A stretch of DNA of 64,000 bases from Nisaea denitrificans DSM 18348 (GTDB lineage Bacteria > Pseudomonadota > Alphaproteobacteria > Thalassobaculales > Thalassobaculaceae): assembly GCF_000426505.1 (NCBI RefSeq), contig NZ_AUFM01000018.1:148880-212879 (forward strand), in the 5' to 3' direction. A model generated the notes under the pieces. It made no database searches. It was not told the origin of the DNA and saw only the letters and a program-made list of their open reading frames with translations. The position numbers were made by a program, and so were the translations under genes. This document shows, piece by piece, positions 57,364 through 64,000 of this stretch; positions within the stretch are counted from its first letter, which is position 1, and every line of letters begins with the position of its first letter.

Positions 57364-58034
57364 TAAACGCCCGAGCCATGGCCGGTCTTGCGGTCACACT
57401 TTTTCTCGCAGCGGCCTGCGCCGACCCGCCACCGCCGAGCGGCTCATTCCCGGCGAACCCTCTGCGTGACGATGCCTTGCCACTCACCCTGGTCGATACC
57501 GTGCCGACAGGTCAGCGCTGCATTGTGACCGGCGGCAAGAGCCCGCCCCTGACCGTCACCACGCCGCGCCTCGTCCCGCTCTACAAATATGGAGACAATC
57601 CCGTCGTAGACTGCTTCGGGGACGGCCTTGTGCGGCAGCGTAAAGCCATGCACGTCAACAAAAGCATGCGTCTGGCCGAGCGAATGACACAGCCGGGAGC
57701 CATCGATCTCGCGTTCGCCCCCTATCCAAAGCGCGAAAAAAGCTCCGCGACCGGAGACTTTCCGGCATGGGTCCGCATCCGGTTGCAGCGAAACAGCTTC
57801 GACACTGTCGCGGAACGAGACCAGTACTACGCAGCGGAAGCGCGGTGGATCGCCGCAGCCTGGGATGCCATCGAGGACCGCCTGAAACAGGAATGCCAGA
57901 GCCGCCTGACCCAGGCGCAGGGCCTTATCCTATTGGATACACAGTGCAAGAAGGCCTTCCGCGCACTGGCGGACCGGCGCGCGGCGGATCGCGCCACGGT
58001 CGAAGTAAACCGGCGACAATCCACCATCCGATAA
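57360..58034 (+). CDS. Putative lipoprotein of unknown function
   Basis: The 224-residue protein starts [26 protein letters not shown], a lipoprotein signal with lipobox LAAAC (lipidated C20) and a Pro-rich linker. The mature part has two Cys near the middle ([16 protein letters not shown]) and a charged helical C-terminus. No recognised domain. Coupled to dtd by the 4-bp overlap; the link with tRNA proofreading is not obvious. Confidence 0.7.
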   Translation: MINARAMAGLAVTLFLAAACADPPPPSGSFPANPLRDDALPLTLVDTVPTGQRCIVTGGKSPPLTVTTPRLVPLYKYGDNPVVDCFGDGLVRQRKAMHVNKSMRLAERMTQPGAIDLAFAPYPKREKSSATGDFPAWVRIRLQRNSFDTVAERDQYYAAEARWIAAAWDAIEDRLKQECQSRLTQAQGLILLDTQCKKAFRALADRRAADRATVEVNRRQSTIR

Positions 58035-58127
58035 GACCGGGTCTTGCCATGGTTGCTGCAGCGCGGCACTCTCGGCCTTCGTCGGCCCTGCGAGAGAACG
58101 ATCGCAGAACGTACAGGAGAAACGCGA

Positions 58128-59468
58128 ATGAAAATCGGCATCGCTAAAGAAAGGCGACCATACGAGGCGCGCGTCGCCGCATCGCCGGATACAGTTAAAA
58201 AATACGTCGCCATGGGCTTCGAGGTTGCCATCGAAACCGGTGCGGGTCTCAGCGCGGCCTTCACGGACGCGGCTCTTGAGGCTGCGGGCGCGAAGATCGT
58301 CAAGACCGCAAAGGACGCGCTCGGCAGCGCGGATGTCGTACTCAAGGTCCGCAAGCCCATTGGCTCCGGTGCCGAGGTTGCAAACGAAGCGGACGAAATC
58401 GCCCTGATGAAAAACGGCGCGACGCTGATCTCGCTGATGGAGCCTTATAAGGACCGGGCGCTGATCGATGCGCTCGCGGCCAAGAAGATCACGACATTCG
58501 CGCTGGAAATGGTCCCTCGGATCACCCGGGCGCAGAGCATGGACGTGCTCTCCAGTCAGGCAAATCTCGCCGGCTACAAATCCGTGCTGGATGCCTGCAA
58601 CGAGTTCGGCCGCGCCTTCCCGATGATGATGACCGCCGCCGGCACCGTGCCGCCGGCCCGGGTGCTCGTCATGGGCGCCGGGGTTGCCGGCCTGCAGGCC
58701 ATCGCCACCGCCAAGCGCCTTGGCGCCGTTGTCTCGGCGACTGACGTGCGCCCCGCCTCCAAGGAACAGGTCGAAAGCCTCGGCGGCACCTTCGTCGCGG
58801 TCGAGGACGAGGAGTTCAAGGAAGCGGAAACCGCCGGCGGTTACGCAAAGGAAATGAGCGATGCCTACAAGAAGAAGCAGGCAGAGCTGATCGCGGAGAC
58901 CTTGAAGAAGCAGGATGTCGTCATTTGCACGGCACTGATCCCTGGACGCCCGGCGCCGGTCCTCATCACCGAGGATATGGTGAAGACGATGAAGCCGGGC
59001 TCGGTGATCGTCGACCTTGCTGTCGAGCAGGGCGGCAACTGTCCGCTCTCCGAATACGGCAAAGTGGTCCGCAAGCACGGCGTCGCCATTGTCGGCCATG
59101 CCAATGTGCCGAGCCGGATCGCCGTCGATGCCAGCGCGCTTTATGCCAAGAACGTGCTGAACTTCCTGACACCGCTCTATGATGCGGAAGCCAAGAGCCT
59201 GAAGATCAATCTCGAGGACGAGATCGTGAAAGGCTCTCTGATCACCCAGGACGGTAAGGTCGTGCACCCGGCCGTTCAGGCGGTTGCGGCGGGAAAAACT
59301 GCGGCAAAACCTGCTGCGAAACCTCGCGCGGCCCGCAAGCCGGCAGCGTCGAAAACAGCCTCTAAACCAGCAGCGAAAACCGCCAAGGCGCCCGCCAAAC
59401 CGAAAGCCGCGACGGCAACTTCGGCGGCAGCGCCCGCGGCCGGTTCCGATAAAGAGGGGGATGCCTGA
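58128..59468 (+). CDS. pntAA: NAD(P) transhydrogenase subunit alpha part 1, with Ala/Lys tail
   Basis: The ATG at 58128 follows aggag; a frame open to 58044 lies in the upstream gene region. The 446-residue protein has the NAD(H)-binding domain I ([47 protein letters not shown]), matching the soluble PntAA type of Rhodospirillum. From about residue 387 it carries a 60-residue tail rich in Ala, Lys and Pro, like histone H1 tails, absent in the usual 384-residue protein. It hands hydride from NADH to NADP+ with PntB, driven by proton flow. Confidence 0.95.
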   Translation: MKIGIAKERRPYEARVAASPDTVKKYVAMGFEVAIETGAGLSAAFTDAALEAAGAKIVKTAKDALGSADVVLKVRKPIGSGAEVANEADEIALMKNGATLISLMEPYKDRALIDALAAKKITTFALEMVPRITRAQSMDVLSSQANLAGYKSVLDACNEFGRAFPMMMTAAGTVPPARVLVMGAGVAGLQAIATAKRLGAVVSATDVRPASKEQVESLGGTFVAVEDEEFKEAETAGGYAKEMSDAYKKKQAELIAETLKKQDVVICTALIPGRPAPVLITEDMVKTMKPGSVIVDLAVEQGGNCPLSEYGKVVRKHGVAIVGHANVPSRIAVDASALYAKNVLNFLTPLYDAEAKSLKINLEDEIVKGSLITQDGKVVHPAVQAVAAGKTAAKPAAKPRAARKPAASKTASKPAAKTAKAPAKPKAATATSAAAPAAGSDKEGDA

Positions 59469-59470
59469 TC

Positions 59471-59887
59471 ATGGATGCCACCCAGATTGAACAGAAGGCG
59501 AAAGCCCTCGCCGAGCAGGCCGCGAGCCTGGCGGGTGAGATGGCGCAATTCGCGACGGATGCGGGCGGAGTCGCCAGCCAAGTAACAGAGGCCGCCCATT
59601 CCGGCCCCTACAGCTTCATCTCGCTTTTCACGGTCTTCATCCTGGCCTGCTTCGTCGGCTACTACGTCGTCTGGCGGGTCACACCGGCGCTGCATTCGCC
59701 GCTGATGGGCGTGACCAACGCAATCTCCTCCGTGATCATCGTCGGCGCCCTGATCGCCGCCGGTCCGGCGGAAACGAACTTTTCCCAGATCATGGGCTTC
59801 TGTGCCGTGGTGCTGGCGTCGGTGAATATCTTCGGCGGCTTCATCGTCACGCAGCGCATGCTTTCCATGTTCAAGAAAAAGCGCTGA
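59471..59887 (+). CDS. pntAB: NAD(P) transhydrogenase subunit alpha part 2
   Basis: The 138-residue protein has three to four TM helices ([66 protein letters not shown]), the alpha-subunit membrane part of domain II. The N-terminal 45 residues form a charged helical extension. It is encoded 2 bp after pntAA and 16 bp before pntB, confirming the three-gene alphaproteobacterial form. Confidence 0.95.
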   Translation: MDATQIEQKAKALAEQAASLAGEMAQFATDAGGVASQVTEAAHSGPYSFISLFTVFILACFVGYYVVWRVTPALHSPLMGVTNAISSVIIVGALIAAGPAETNFSQIMGFCAVVLASVNIFGGFIVTQRMLSMFKKKR

Positions 59888-59903
59888 GGCGGGGGATATA
59901 GAC

Positions 59904-61301
59904 ATGACCGAGAATCTCTCCGCCGTCCTTTATCTGATCTCCAGCATCTGCTTCATCATGGCGCTGAAGGGCCTCAGCTCTCCGGACAGTGCCCGACAGG
60001 GCAACATGTTCGGCATCGCAGGTATGGTGATTGCCATCCTCACCACCATCGCCATGCCGGAAGTGATGAGCTACGGCACCATCCTCGCCGGTATCGTCAT
60101 CGGCGGCTCCATTGGTGCCTTCATCGCCCGCAAGATCGAGATGACGGCCCTGCCGCAGCTCGTTGCGGCCTTCCACAGCCTGGTCGGCCTCGCTGCCTGT
60201 TTCGTTGCAGCGGCCGCGTTCTTCAGGCCCGAGGCTTACGGTATCGGCACGCCCGGTAACATCGCCGTCGGCTCGCTGGTGGAAATGGCCGTTGGTCTCG
60301 CCATCGGCGCGGTAACCTTCACCGGATCGATCATCGCCTTCGGCAAGCTGCAGGGCATCCTTTCCGGCGCACCGGTCACCTTCTCCGGCCAGCATCCGCT
60401 GAACGCGGCACTCGGCCTGCTGATGGTCGCGCTGGTTGTCTGGCTGTGTATCGACCAGAGCCCGGCCGCCTTCTGGGCCGTCTTCGTGCTCGCTCTGGTG
60501 CTGGGCATCCTGATCATCATCCCGATCGGCGGCGCCGACATGCCCGTCGTGATCTCGATGCTGAACTCCTATTCCGGCTGGGCCGCCTGCGGCATCGGCT
60601 TCACCCTCGGCAACTCGCTGCTGATCATCACGGGGGCGCTTGTCGGCTCCTCCGGCGCGATCCTCAGCTACATCATGTGCAAGGGCATGAACCGCTCCTT
60701 CTTCAGCGTCATCCTCGGCGGCTTCGGCGGCGAGAGCGATGCGGCGGCGGCGATGGGCGGCCCCGGCGGCGACAAGTCGGTGAAGTCCGGCAGCGCCGAC
60801 GATGCGGCCTTCATCATGGAGAACGCCTCCTCCGTCGTCATCGTGCCAGGCTACGGCATGGCGGTCGCACAGGCCCAGCATGCCTTGCGGGAACTGGGCG
60901 ACATCCTGAAGGGTAAAGGCGTGAAAGTGCGTTACGCCATCCACCCTGTGGCGGGCCGCATGCCAGGGCACATGAACGTGCTGCTGGCGGAAGCCAACGT
61001 GCCCTATGAAGACGTGCTGGAGCTGGAAGAGATCAACCGCGATTTCGCCCAGACCGACGTCGCCTTCGTGATCGGCGCGAACGACGTCACCAACCCGGCG
61101 GCGAAAACCGATCCGGCCAGCCCGATCTACGGCATGCCGATCCTCGACGTGGAGAACGCCAAGACGGTGCTGTTCGTCAAACGGGGCATGTCATCGGGCT
61201 ATGCCGGGGTCGAGAACGAGCTCTTCTTCCGCGATAACACGATGATGCTGTTCTCAGACGCGAAGAAGATGTGCGAGGAAATCGTCCAGGCGCTCGACTG
61301 A
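59904..61301 (+). CDS. pntB: NAD(P) transhydrogenase subunit beta
   Basis: The 465-residue protein has about eight TM helices (residues 1-260) of domain II and the NADP(H)-binding domain III at its C-terminus (IVPGYGMAVAQAQHALRELGDILK, IHPVAGRMPGHMNVLLAEANVPYEDVLE, GANDVTNPAAKTDP). It couples proton translocation to NADPH formation. A strong UUCG hairpin terminator follows 23 bp later. Confidence 0.96.
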   Translation: MTENLSAVLYLISSICFIMALKGLSSPDSARQGNMFGIAGMVIAILTTIAMPEVMSYGTILAGIVIGGSIGAFIARKIEMTALPQLVAAFHSLVGLAACFVAAAAFFRPEAYGIGTPGNIAVGSLVEMAVGLAIGAVTFTGSIIAFGKLQGILSGAPVTFSGQHPLNAALGLLMVALVVWLCIDQSPAAFWAVFVLALVLGILIIIPIGGADMPVVISMLNSYSGWAACGIGFTLGNSLLIITGALVGSSGAILSYIMCKGMNRSFFSVILGGFGGESDAAAAMGGPGGDKSVKSGSADDAAFIMENASSVVIVPGYGMAVAQAQHALRELGDILKGKGVKVRYAIHPVAGRMPGHMNVLLAEANVPYEDVLELEEINRDFAQTDVAFVIGANDVTNPAAKTDPASPIYGMPILDVENAKTVLFVKRGMSSGYAGVENELFFRDNTMMLFSDAKKMCEEIVQALD

Positions 61302-61324
61302 CGCAGGACGGAAAAACCTGATCG

Positions 61325-61352
61325 AAAAAGGAGCGCTTCGGCGCTCCTTTTT
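61325..61352. terminator. Terminator after pntB
   Basis: The stem aaaaaggagcgc/gcgctccttttt around a ttcg loop, with T and A runs on opposite strands, is a strong bidirectional intrinsic terminator between pntB and the convergent CHASE2 kinase gene. Confidence 0.92.
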
Positions 61353-61498
61353 ACTTTCCGTCGCTCGGCCTTGATGCCCCGACAACCTTCCGAAAAAACG
61401 TCGTAATCCAACGCCCAGGCCGTCGCCAGCGCCTGACGCCCCCACCGAGCAACGTATGTTTGATCGTGACTATAGGAAGCGATCACCGCGATGAGATT

Positions 61499-63757
61499 TT
61501 ACAAAACCTCCGGGGTTTCAACGTTGAGCTCCCGTGGCTGCGGGCTGGCGGTATCTGGAGCGAACCGGATGCGGAAAGTCGCGCCGGTATCCGGTTCACT
61601 TTCGACCCCGATTTCACCACCATGTGCGGCGACGATCCGCTGGACGATATAGAGGCCGAGGCCAGCCCCTTCTGCCTGACGGACATACGCGGAAGACGCC
61701 TGCCGGAATGGCTCAAATATTAGCTCCTGGTCTCCCTTTGGAATCCCGCATCCGTTGTCCGCGACTTCTATGATCACGTGATTATCGTCAGCTCTGCGGA
61801 TGATGACCTGAATCCGCCCCTGCTCGTCTGTGAATTTGAAAGCGTTCGTAAGCAGGTTAATAAAAACCTGCCGCAGCAGACGTTGGTCGGCCCAGAATAC
61901 CGCCACGTCGCGATCGACCTGGAAGTCCCAGGCCCGAGGGGAGCGCGCACTCAGACCAAGCATAACCTCCCGGCACTCTTCCAGAAGATTCTCGATCTCG
62001 AAGTTTTCCAGGTTAGGCCGGCCCTCGCCACTTTCCAGGCGGGACACATCGAGAATCGAATCGATGAGTTCCAGCAGAAACTGCCCGCTGTGATTGATGC
62101 TCTCCGCATAGTCGAGGTATCGCTCGTTGCCCATGCTCCCCAAGGCCTGAGTGCTCATGACTTCGGAAAAACCGAGGATCGCATTGAGTGGTGTACGCAA
62201 CTCATGACTGACGCTGGCGAGGAAATGGGATTTCATCTCGTTGGCCCGTTGCGCCTCAAGCAAGGCTTCCGTTTTTTCATCCTCGGCCTTCTTGCGGTCA
62301 GAGATATCGCGAAACGTCAGCACATGAACCTGACGCCCGGTGGTCCGGCGCTCGAACGGACTTTTGCTCATGGCGAGCTGGATGACACCAACCGTCATCT
62401 CGATCTCAGTCGCACGGTCATCCTGAAGCGGAATTGTCAGCTCGAACCGCTCCCCGCCGCCTTGACCCTCCAGGTGCGGGCGGATCTGCTCGTAAATTTT
62501 CTCCGGGAAGACCGATGACAGGTTCTTGCCGAGAACCTGTCTTGCTTGAACCCCCAAGAGTATCTCGGCTGTGCCGTTACATCTCTCAATAAAGCCCCGG
62601 CTGTCTGTCATGAGAATACCGTCGAAGCTGTCATCGACGACCCGCCGCATGAGCTCGCGCATATAGACGCTCGAAAGTCGTTGGCGGAAAAGCCGGAGCC
62701 CTTGCTCATGCAACGTTTTCAGAAGCCTGAGAGACCACCACCCGGCAAGCACGCAAAGCCAGGCTGTAATCTGCAGGATCACAGGAGAGACTGCCTGCAA
62801 TATGAAGCAGGCGACAAGGATTCCTCCTCCTGCCGCGGCCGTCGCGATCACCGCTCCGCGCCAAGACCTGCCAAGGATCAGCATCCCGACTGGAAGCAGG
62901 AACAGCATCCCGATCCAGAGCGTTACCGGGCTGCTTGTCTGCAGGGCGCGCCCTTGCAGGAGACTCTCCGCGGCGAGAACCTGAACATAAACTCCCGGCA
63001 GGAATCCGTATCGCGGCACGGGAAATTTGTCGCCAAGCTCAATGGCGGTCGCACCGACTACAATACGCTTGCCGGCGATCAGACTCGGATCGAATTCCCC
63101 ATCGATGATCTTCCGCATCGAAACAAATGGAATACTGCTGTAATCGATCCCGAAATCAATCGTGAACCTGTCCATGGGCAGCTGGCCCTCGGCCAGTAGC
63201 GCGGCCATTGAAGGGCGCCTGCCGTTGCCGTTCTGGCTGAATGTAGCGTAACGCCAGATCCTGGAATCGCCTTCCGGCTCGACATTAACGGACCCGAAAC
63301 TGCTGCCGACCCTTTCAAACTGGGTGGCCGACCGCTCGATCAATTGCTGGCCGTCGAGCGACCGTCCTCCCTGCTGAACAAAGGTCGGCAGGATGATCTG
63401 CGCCGAGCTGCCTTCAATGGCAGCGCGCAACGCCCAATCGTCGCTTTCCGTGGAATAGGCGCTAAAATCGATATCCATTGCGATACTGCGTGCACCGGCC
63501 TTGTCCAGCCGCTGAATCAGGTCGGCAAAGTTGCGCCGCGGAAACGGCCAGGTGCCGATTGCGTCGATTGTACTGGCGTCAATCTCGACAACCGTAATCT
63601 CACCACTGGCCGGCGTTGTCAGCCAGCGAAACTTGAGCTCCAGTATCCGGCGGTTCAGCGGTTCGAGCCAGTTGAGATGGGCAAGGAGAATCAGCACCAG
63701 AGGCACCGCACACAGCAACATCAAGGTCTTGCCGCGTAGTCGCCCCAGAGCCCACAT
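61499..63757 (-). CDS. CHASE2-domain sensor histidine kinase
   Basis: The 752-residue protein starts with a TM helix (about 10-28), followed by an extracytoplasmic CHASE2 domain of about 230 residues (EITVVEIDASTIDAIGTWPFPR, IAMDIDFSAYS, DFGIDYSSIPFVSMRKI, KRIVVGATAIELGD), three TM helices (about 275-345), PAS (about 370-490), HisKA with H518 in SVSHELRTPLN, and HATPase (DNGCGIPKGDQ, GAGLGLYIV). It has no receiver. CHASE2 senses unknown periplasmic signals. The gene follows, 78 bp downstream on the same strand, a partial gene with a Gly/Asn/Ser repeat tail; such proteins often carry FecR domains and neighbour CHASE2 receptors. Confidence 0.92.
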   Translation of the reverse strand: MWALGRLRGKTLMLLCAVPLVLILLAHLNWLEPLNRRILELKFRWLTTPASGEITVVEIDASTIDAIGTWPFPRRNFADLIQRLDKAGARSIAMDIDFSAYSTESDDWALRAAIEGSSAQIILPTFVQQGGRSLDGQQLIERSATQFERVGSSFGSVNVEPEGDSRIWRYATFSQNGNGRRPSMAALLAEGQLPMDRFTIDFGIDYSSIPFVSMRKIIDGEFDPSLIAGKRIVVGATAIELGDKFPVPRYGFLPGVYVQVLAAESLLQGRALQTSSPVTLWIGMLFLLPVGMLILGRSWRGAVIATAAAGGGILVACFILQAVSPVILQITAWLCVLAGWWSLRLLKTLHEQGLRLFRQRLSSVYMRELMRRVVDDSFDGILMTDSRGFIERCNGTAEILLGVQARQVLGKNLSSVFPEKIYEQIRPHLEGQGGGERFELTIPLQDDRATEIEMTVGVIQLAMSKSPFERRTTGRQVHVLTFRDISDRKKAEDEKTEALLEAQRANEMKSHFLASVSHELRTPLNAILGFSEVMSTQALGSMGNERYLDYAESINHSGQFLLELIDSILDVSRLESGEGRPNLENFEIENLLEECREVMLGLSARSPRAWDFQVDRDVAVFWADQRLLRQVFINLLTNAFKFTDEQGRIQVIIRRADDNHVIIEVADNGCGIPKGDQELIFEPFRQASSAYVRQAEGAGLGLYIVQRIVAAHGGEIGVESEPDTGATFRIRFAPDTASPQPRELNVETPEVL

Positions 63758-63835
63758 TGAAACCGTCCCTATTTATCCCGGCTCAAGCACGGCCCGCGCC
63801 ATCCAAGTGGTTCGTAAAACAGCCCATCGGCCGAC

Positions 63836-64000
63836 CTAATTGTTCTTGCCGTTGCCATTCCCGCTGTTACCGGAATTACCATTCCCGCTGTTACCGGAAT
63901 TGCCATTCCCGCTGTTACCGGAATTACCGTTCCCGTTGTTACCGGAATTGCCATTCCCGTTGTTACCGGAATTGCCATTCCCGTTGTTACCGGAATTGCC
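63836..64000 (-). CDS. C-terminal fragment of a Gly/Asn/Ser-repeat protein
   Basis: The last 54 codons of a gene entering from the right edge. In this frame it encodes tandem GNSGNNGN and GNSGNSGN octapeptides and ends GNGKNN before TAG (63838-63836). Another frame (MAIPVTTG repeats) is also open and continues to 63769, but the Gly/Asn/Ser frame is typical of flexible tails of extracytoplasmic FecR-type proteins. Being 78 bp ahead of the CHASE2 kinase suggests one operon. The N-terminal domain is outside the window, so identity is not provable. Confidence 0.55.
   Translation of the reverse strand, partial: GNSGNNGNGNSGNNGNGNSGNNGNGNSGNSGNGNSGNSGNGNSGNSGNGNGKNN
63855..64000. repeat. 24-bp tandem repeat array
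   Basis: Six complete 24-bp units (starting ccattcccg, period 24, at 63855, 63879, 63903, 63927, 63951 and 63975), nearly identical except for a few third-codon and Ser/Asn changes, continue past the window edge. They have no spacers, so this is a coding minisatellite. Confidence 0.9.

Noticed and set aside
63769..63978. MAIPVTTG-repeat frame on the minus strand
   Set aside because: It is the shifted reading of the Gly/Asn/Ser repeats and runs into the upstream region of the CHASE2 gene; less typical of real tails, though not excluded.
63855..64000. Possible CRISPR array
   Set aside because: Units are contiguous 24-bp repeats without spacers and are coding.

Overview
The window looks like chromosome from a GC-rich, free-living alphaproteobacterium, probably Rhodospirillales-like. 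The clues are the three-gene pntAA/pntAB/pntB transhydrogenase, a SAM-II riboswitch ahead of metZ, an EcfG-type promoter, a DUF4170 gene, an ELM1-like gene and a plcP-agt lipid-remodelling pair. The taxonomic call is inference; there is no rRNA here. No transposase, phage gene or CRISPR array was seen, and most of the sequence is ordinary core genome.

Layout. 1-7.8 kb: a partial isocitrate lyase/PEP mutase-family gene, ada, and a three-gene amino-acid operon (threonine-dehydratase-like, AlaX, PhzF) divergent from a MocR regulator across a palindromic operator candidate; then a GNAT and an M20 peptidase. 8-11 kb: a periplasmic binding protein translationally joined to a hybrid histidine kinase. 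11-13.4 kb: an unrecognised 784-residue protein whose coiled-coil part is written in very AT-rich DNA. 13.4-19.8 kb: Pmp3-type peptide, DoxX, a lipoprotein adenosine deaminase, a signal peptidase I homologue with Arg at the catalytic Lys position, and a rim operon (small ORF, rimB, rimK, aspartoacylase-like). 20-24.3 kb: an ion-homeostasis operon (CorC-type, MscS-type, soluble MgtE-N/CBS protein, MgtE). 24.4-28.8 kb: tRNA-Ile2(CAU), DUF4170, isocitrate lyase and its likely divergent ScfR/RamB-type regulator. 29-33.7 kb: plcP-agt, a B12-type radical SAM protein and a cyclic-nucleotide-domain/CPBP-protease fusion.

33.7-38.6 kb holds the most striking locus. An SHMT-like gene diverges from a two-gene operon encoding a LuxP-type autoinducer-2 binding protein and a LuxQ-type sensor kinase. 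The LuxP homologue keeps every AI-2 contact residue I could align from memory of Vibrio harveyi LuxP. The kinase lacks the receiver domain of Vibrio LuxQ. A perfect 10+10 bp inverted repeat lies between the divergent genes.

38.6-48.6 kb is the macromolecular synthesis operon (yqeY, dnaG, rpoD; RpoD carries an Asn-Ala repeat and an acidic insertion), then carA, carB and greA. 48.7-64 kb holds a six-haem P460-like cytochrome, the SAM-II/terminator/metZ unit, tandem PAS_5-type paralogues with a coupled GNAT, an ELM1-like gene, an Lrp regulator, dtd with a lipoprotein gene, the pnt operon (PntAA with a histone-H1-like tail), a CHASE2 histidine kinase, and at the edge the 3' end of a gene with 24-bp Gly/Asn/Ser-coding repeats.

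A theme is extracytoplasmic sensing: three histidine kinases, two of them co-transcribed with a dedicated periplasmic binding protein and the third downstream of a repeat-tailed protein.
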